This document shows, in pieces, positions 4,773-7,784 of a stretch of DNA of 7,784 nt; positions within the stretch are counted from its first letter, which is position 1; the number at the start of each line of letters is the position of its first letter. Both the position numbers and the translations under genes were made by a program. The notes beneath the pieces are model-generated. The model had not been told where the DNA came from and ran no database searches. It worked only from the letters and a program-made list of their open reading frames with translations. The stretch is from positions 1 to 7,784 of the forward strand of contig JAOTZA010000153.1 in NCBI GenBank assembly GCA_029861655.1. Direction: 5' to 3'. The DNA is from Acidobacteriota bacterium (lineage in GTDB: Bacteria > Acidobacteriota > Thermoanaerobaculia > Multivoradales > JAHEKO01).

Positions 4773-7016
4773 ATGACGAAGTTAACGACGCGTTTGTCGA
4801 TGGCCTGTCTGGCCCTCTTCCTCTTCACCCTCAGCGTGACGGTTTTCAAACCCGGCATGCCGCCGACGCTCAAGGCCGACGAGCCCGCATACTTCTTGAT
4901 GGCTCTCAGCCTCGCCCACGATGGAGACTTGGTGTGCGAAGAGAAGGACTACCGTCGTCTCGAGCACACCTATCCGTGGCTTCCCACCGACAACCTGATC
5001 CTGATGTCGGACGACGGCTGGAAGACGGTGTTGTTCGGGAAGCCGTATCTCTACTCTCTTGTGGCAGCACCCCTGGCCGCGCTTTTTGGAGCCAACGGCC
5101 TGGTCGCCTTGAACGCGCTCCTGTTCGTGGCGATGATCTGGATGGGCACCGTCTATCTGGGCCGTTTCAACTCCGCTCAAGTGTCGCTTCTCTTCTCACT
5201 GGGCTTTTTCTTTCTCAGCCCGACATTCGCATACGTCTTCTGGCTCCAGCCCGAGATCTTCAATATGGCGGCGGTGATGGCTTCGCTGTTTATCGTGCTG
5301 CACCGCTTCGAGCTGCCGGACGGGGCGGGAAATACCCTGACGAGATGGTGGCGAAGGGTTTTCAGCGAAACCACCCGACCTGCCTTATCAGGCGCCGTGA
5401 TCGCTCTTGGTGCTTACAACAAGCCGGTCCTCGGGGCGTTGGCGCTCCCGATCCTCTACTCTCTGTGGCGCCGGCGCGGGCTCAAACCGGTCATCGCCTG
5501 GTGTGTCGCCTCGGTCCTCGCTCTGGGCCTTCTTGCCGGCATCTCGACGGCGCTCACCGGTCACCCGACGGCCTATCTCGGCGTCTCCCGGAGCGGCGTG
5601 AGGGTGGTGGACGCGGATTCGATGCCAGCGGTGATGGCCCACCTCGAGGAACAGCTCGCCGTCAACTCGACAACCGCCAATTCCTGGTCGTGGATGTTCG
5701 ATGGGGCGCCGTTTGACTGGCCCGACTTCCTCGAGGATCTCGGCTACTTCTTCTGGGGCCGCCATACCGGGTTTCTGCCCTACATGCCTCTTGCCGTGCT
5801 GGCGCTCCTGCTCTTTCTTCTGCACGATCGGCGCTCGATCACCGGCTGGCTTGTCATCGGAGCCGCATTCGCCCTGGGGCTCTTCTTCATCGTCAAGATT
5901 CCGCTCAACTGGCACGGCGGTGGCGGTTTTGTCGGAAACCGCTACTTCATCAATGTCTACCCGGTTTTTCTTTTTCTCGTCACGACCATCCGGCCGCGCT
6001 GGACGTTGGCGGCGGCCTACGCCATCGGCGGTTTGTTCCTCGGACCGATCGTCTTTACACCGTTCGGGGCGCCGGTTCCAAAACCCAGCCTTCAGGCACA
6101 CACGCGCTCGTTTCCCTACAAGTTCCTGCCGCTCGAGCTGTCGATCCGCCGATCCGTTCCCGGATACTCCGTCGTCGGCTTTCCAGGTATCGCGCTCATG
6201 GGACGGCAAGACCTTTTCAAAGACCATCAGCCGAGACAGGGCATCACCTGGGTACACGGAGCCGCGCGCACACCGCTCCTGGTTCTCAGCGAGACCCCCT
6301 TGGACAGCATCTTCTTCGAGGTCCGTACATGGGCTCCGGACAATCAGGTCAAGTTCGATCTGGCGGGCAGCAAAACCGAGATCACGTTTGCCGGCGCCGT
6401 TCGAAACAAGCAGCGTTACCAGACCGTCGAGCTGACGCCGAAGCGGATCGATCGCCGCACCTACGAGGCCGGCGTGCCCGCTTACGTCTATAACCTCGAC
6501 ATTGATGTCAAAAACGGCTTCCGGGTCATCGACCACAAGGATCCGAGCAAAATCTTCTATGTCGGTGTTCAACTTCGGTACCTGGGTCGGCGCGATCAGA
6601 TAGGAGCGCCACAGCACTACCGGTTCGAGTGGCTCTCGGCGGAAGCGCCGGAGGTGGCCGAAGCAAAGTCCCTCTTCAACGTACCGATCAGGGTGGTCAA
6701 CCGATGCTACGCCGAGGTGAGCTCGACCGGAGCATTGCCGGTGAAGCTCGGATACCACTGGATCGACGAGCTCGGCGAGCGAGTCGTCTACGGCGGCCGG
6801 CGGACCGGTTTCGAAGGCAAGGTCGCACCGGGCGAGACCATCTCTGCGTCGATAGCGGTTCGGGCCCCCGACCGCCCGGGGCGATACACGCTCGTACTCG
6901 ACGCCGTTCGGGAGCATGTCGGCTGGTTCTCAGAGCGAGGCGGCGCAACCCACCGGGCGACGATTCGGATCGACCCGCAGTCCCTTGAAGAAACCGACTC
7001 AGTCGAGATCGACTAG
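4773..7016 (+). CDS. GT-C (PMT/ArnT-like) membrane glycosyltransferase with long C-terminal beta-rich region
   Basis: This 747-residue polytopic inner-membrane protein resembles GT-C transferases, which use polyprenyl-phosphate sugars on the periplasmic side. After the first membrane helix (about 9-25) comes the first outer loop with KADEPAYFLMALSL (34-47); Asp36-Glu37 match the acidic catalytic pair of PMT/ArnT enzymes. Further hydrophobic segments lie at about 92-106, 109-130, 136-155, 162-177, 204-230, 240-260, 337-350, 357-375, 391-406 and 411-429. The GGGGFVGNRYF segment (382-392) precedes one of the last helices. Residues from about 435 to 747 are soluble and rich in beta-type sequence. 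One region (about 490-620) is unassigned. The last (about 632-733) is an Ig-like domain with LGYHWIDELGERVVYGGRRT (659-678), VAPGE (684-688), RPGRYTLVLD (701-710) and VGWFSERGG (716-724). Donor and acceptor are unknown. There is no clear ribosome site at the ATG. The 3' end overlaps the next gene by 18 bp. Confidence 0.8.
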   Translation: MTKLTTRLSMACLALFLFTLSVTVFKPGMPPTLKADEPAYFLMALSLAHDGDLVCEEKDYRRLEHTYPWLPTDNLILMSDDGWKTVLFGKPYLYSLVAAPLAALFGANGLVALNALLFVAMIWMGTVYLGRFNSAQVSLLFSLGFFFLSPTFAYVFWLQPEIFNMAAVMASLFIVLHRFELPDGAGNTLTRWWRRVFSETTRPALSGAVIALGAYNKPVLGALALPILYSLWRRRGLKPVIAWCVASVLALGLLAGISTALTGHPTAYLGVSRSGVRVVDADSMPAVMAHLEEQLAVNSTTANSWSWMFDGAPFDWPDFLEDLGYFFWGRHTGFLPYMPLAVLALLLFLLHDRRSITGWLVIGAAFALGLFFIVKIPLNWHGGGGFVGNRYFINVYPVFLFLVTTIRPRWTLAAAYAIGGLFLGPIVFTPFGAPVPKPSLQAHTRSFPYKFLPLELSIRRSVPGYSVVGFPGIALMGRQDLFKDHQPRQGITWVHGAARTPLLVLSETPLDSIFFEVRTWAPDNQVKFDLAGSKTEITFAGAVRNKQRYQTVELTPKRIDRRTYEAGVPAYVYNLDIDVKNGFRVIDHKDPSKIFYVGVQLRYLGRRDQIGAPQHYRFEWLSAEAPEVAEAKSLFNVPIRVVNRCYAEVSSTGALPVKLGYHWIDELGERVVYGGRRTGFEGKVAPGETISASIAVRAPDRPGRYTLVLDAVREHVGWFSERGGATHRATIRIDPQSLEETDSVEID

Positions 7017-7019
7017 TCG
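6995..7019. terminator. Stem-loop across overlapping convergent gene ends
   Basis: AGTCGA (7001-7006) and TCGACT (7009-7014) are a perfect 6-bp inverted repeat around a 2-nt centre. With C7000 bulged, the arms extend by five more pairs (6995-6999 with 7015-7019), giving about 11 bp. The structure covers the stop codons of both convergent genes (TAG at 7014-7016 on plus, TGA at 6999-7001 on minus). There is no T-run on either side. It may act as a shared 3'-end stem; termination is unproven. Confidence 0.35.
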
Positions 7020-7784
7020 CCAATTGCCTGAAACGAGCTCACGGGCGGCGAACTGGTAGACGACAACGCGGGTCACGGCGAGTCGATCACGCACCGAAGC
7101 CAACTCGCGCGCCAGCTGCTCTCGAGTCTCGTGGGCACCGCCGGCGTTGCGGGCGATGCGGTCGACCGGCCGATCGAGCTCGAAGGCGAGTTGCTCGGCC
7201 AGACCGGCGCCGGAGCCCCAGCCAAGGGACGGATCGGAGAAGACGTTTGTGAAGCTGTCGCCCAGAAGCAGGACCCGCGCCCCGCGGCGCGGCCGCCAGC
7301 TTGCCCCATCGGCGCGCTCGATCTTCCTGACCTCGATCAGCTCAGGTCGAAAGAGCCGGTCCGGCTCCGCCAGTCGCAACATGGTGACGAGATCACCCCG
7401 GCCGGAGATAACCACCGGCCGTCGGAGGAGGTTCTCGGACGGCGGGTCCCGCTCGCGGAGCACCGCCAGCTTCTCCACCCTCCGCGCCACCTCAGCCGCT
7501 GCCCTCTCGACCGCGTGCGGGGTCCAGTGGCTGTCACCGCGAAGAAACACCGGCCTCCCCGAGGCGGCAAGGGCCAGGAGGTCGTCCGTGGGGTCGTAGG
7601 TTGCGACACCGGCTGCTTCCAGTCGGCTCATCAAGGCTCCAAACGACGGATTGTGGAGTGGCGGCCGGACCACGCGCCCCGGAGGCAACAGCGGCCCGGG
7701 GTGAATTACGTTCTTTCCCGGTACCGGCAGGACCAGCAGACGGATCCCACGGTCCGCGAGTTGACCGGCGAACCGCAGGAGCGC
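6999..7784 (-). CDS. AlgX/AlgJ-like SGNH polysaccharide O-acetyltransferase (5' end outside window)
   Basis: The frame is open without a stop to the right edge, so the last 261 residues are seen and the true start lies outside. An in-frame TTG at 7688 is not the start: the 32 residues before it include GIRLLVLPVPGKNVIHPGPL, the typical AlgX/AlgJ block preceding the catalytic core. Visible catalytic features (numbered from the edge) are GDSHWTPHAVERAA (83-96) with Asp84 and His86, equivalent to the Asp-X-His of AlgJ/AlgX, and LLGDSFTNVF (173-182) with the nucleophile Ser176 in the SGNH GDS block. NAGG (213-216) and a closing VVVYQFAARELVSGNW (240-255) follow. Family members sit in the periplasm and acetylate exopolysaccharide, usually taking acetyl groups delivered by an MBOAT protein (AlgI type). 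No MBOAT gene is in view. The gene overlaps the convergent GT-C gene by 18 bp. Substrate polymer unknown. Confidence 0.82.
   Translation of the reverse strand, partial: ALLRFAGQLADRGIRLLVLPVPGKNVIHPGPLLPPGRVVRPPLHNPSFGALMSRLEAAGVATYDPTDDLLALAASGRPVFLRGDSHWTPHAVERAAAEVARRVEKLAVLRERDPPSENLLRRPVVISGRGDLVTMLRLAEPDRLFRPELIEVRKIERADGASWRPRRGARVLLLGDSFTNVFSDPSLGWGSGAGLAEQLAFELDRPVDRIARNAGGAHETREQLARELASVRDRLAVTRVVVYQFAARELVSGNWRLVDLD

Noticed and set aside
4688..5716. A 342-codon plus-strand open frame overlapping the start of the GT-C gene.
   Set aside because: Out-of-frame shadow of the GT-C coding sequence with Arg/Pro/Ser-rich composition and no recognisable motif.
5388..6917. A 509-codon open frame antisense to the GT-C gene.
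   Set aside because: It lies wholly opposite a gene with clear membrane helices and family motifs. Its product is very rich in Arg, Asp and Glu with no hydrophobic core or motif, as expected for a GC-rich antisense shadow frame.
1..7784. Striking excess of CTCGAG (close to 20 copies by eye), suggesting a dispersed signal sequence.
   Set aside because: Nearly all copies read in frame as CTC GAG, that is Leu-Glu, on either strand. Codon preference plus common Leu-Glu dipeptides explains the excess.

Overview
This window comes from a GC-rich bacterium (roughly 60% GC by eye). The gene content points to a Gram-negative cell: an O-antigen ligase-type membrane protein, a WbbL-like family 2 glycosyltransferase, a GT-C polyprenyl-sugar transferase and an AlgX/AlgJ-type polysaccharide O-acetyltransferase. 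The style of the proteins (CTC/GAG-rich codon use, a slightly long Trm112 protein, a CADD-like protein) would fit Acidobacteriota or a related deep lineage. I cannot establish the taxon from this sequence, and I see no rRNA, tRNA, mobile element or CRISPR array.

Layout from left to right. Minus strand: O-antigen ligase/polymerase (1-1182), preceded on the same strand by a small Trm112-family protein (1250-1501). A 135-bp divergent spacer follows. Plus strand: a three-domain sugar C-methyltransferase (1637-2899), then a CADD/TENA-fold protein with the residues of the self-sacrificing p-aminobenzoate synthase (2963-3646). A convergent junction with a strong stem-loop leads to a minus-strand family 2 glycosyltransferase (3696-4610). 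A 162-bp divergent spacer leads to a plus-strand 747-residue GT-C membrane glycosyltransferase with a long extramembrane C-terminal part (4773-7016). Its last 18 bp overlap tail-to-tail with a minus-strand AlgX/AlgJ-like O-acetyltransferase (6999 to beyond the right edge). The coding is dense and no gene-free stretch exceeds 162 bp.

Taken together this looks like part of a cell-surface polysaccharide region. The GT2 enzyme would build the repeat unit in the cytoplasm and the C-methyltransferase would make a branched or deoxy sugar nucleotide. The GT-C enzyme would transfer a lipid-linked sugar on the outer face of the inner membrane. The ligase/polymerase would join or attach the chains, and the SGNH protein would O-acetylate them. 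This division of labour is inference from families. Strand changes between nearly every gene show it is not one operon.

The most notable gene is the CADD-like protein. All six metal ligands, the sacrificial tyrosine and the donor lysine known from Chlamydia CADD can be aligned, so it is probably a functional alternative source of pABA for folate, sitting in a glycan locus. Several inverted repeats lie at gene junctions. Both convergent junctions carry a stem-loop that contains the stop codon(s), and the GT2 gene has a hairpin directly before its start codon.
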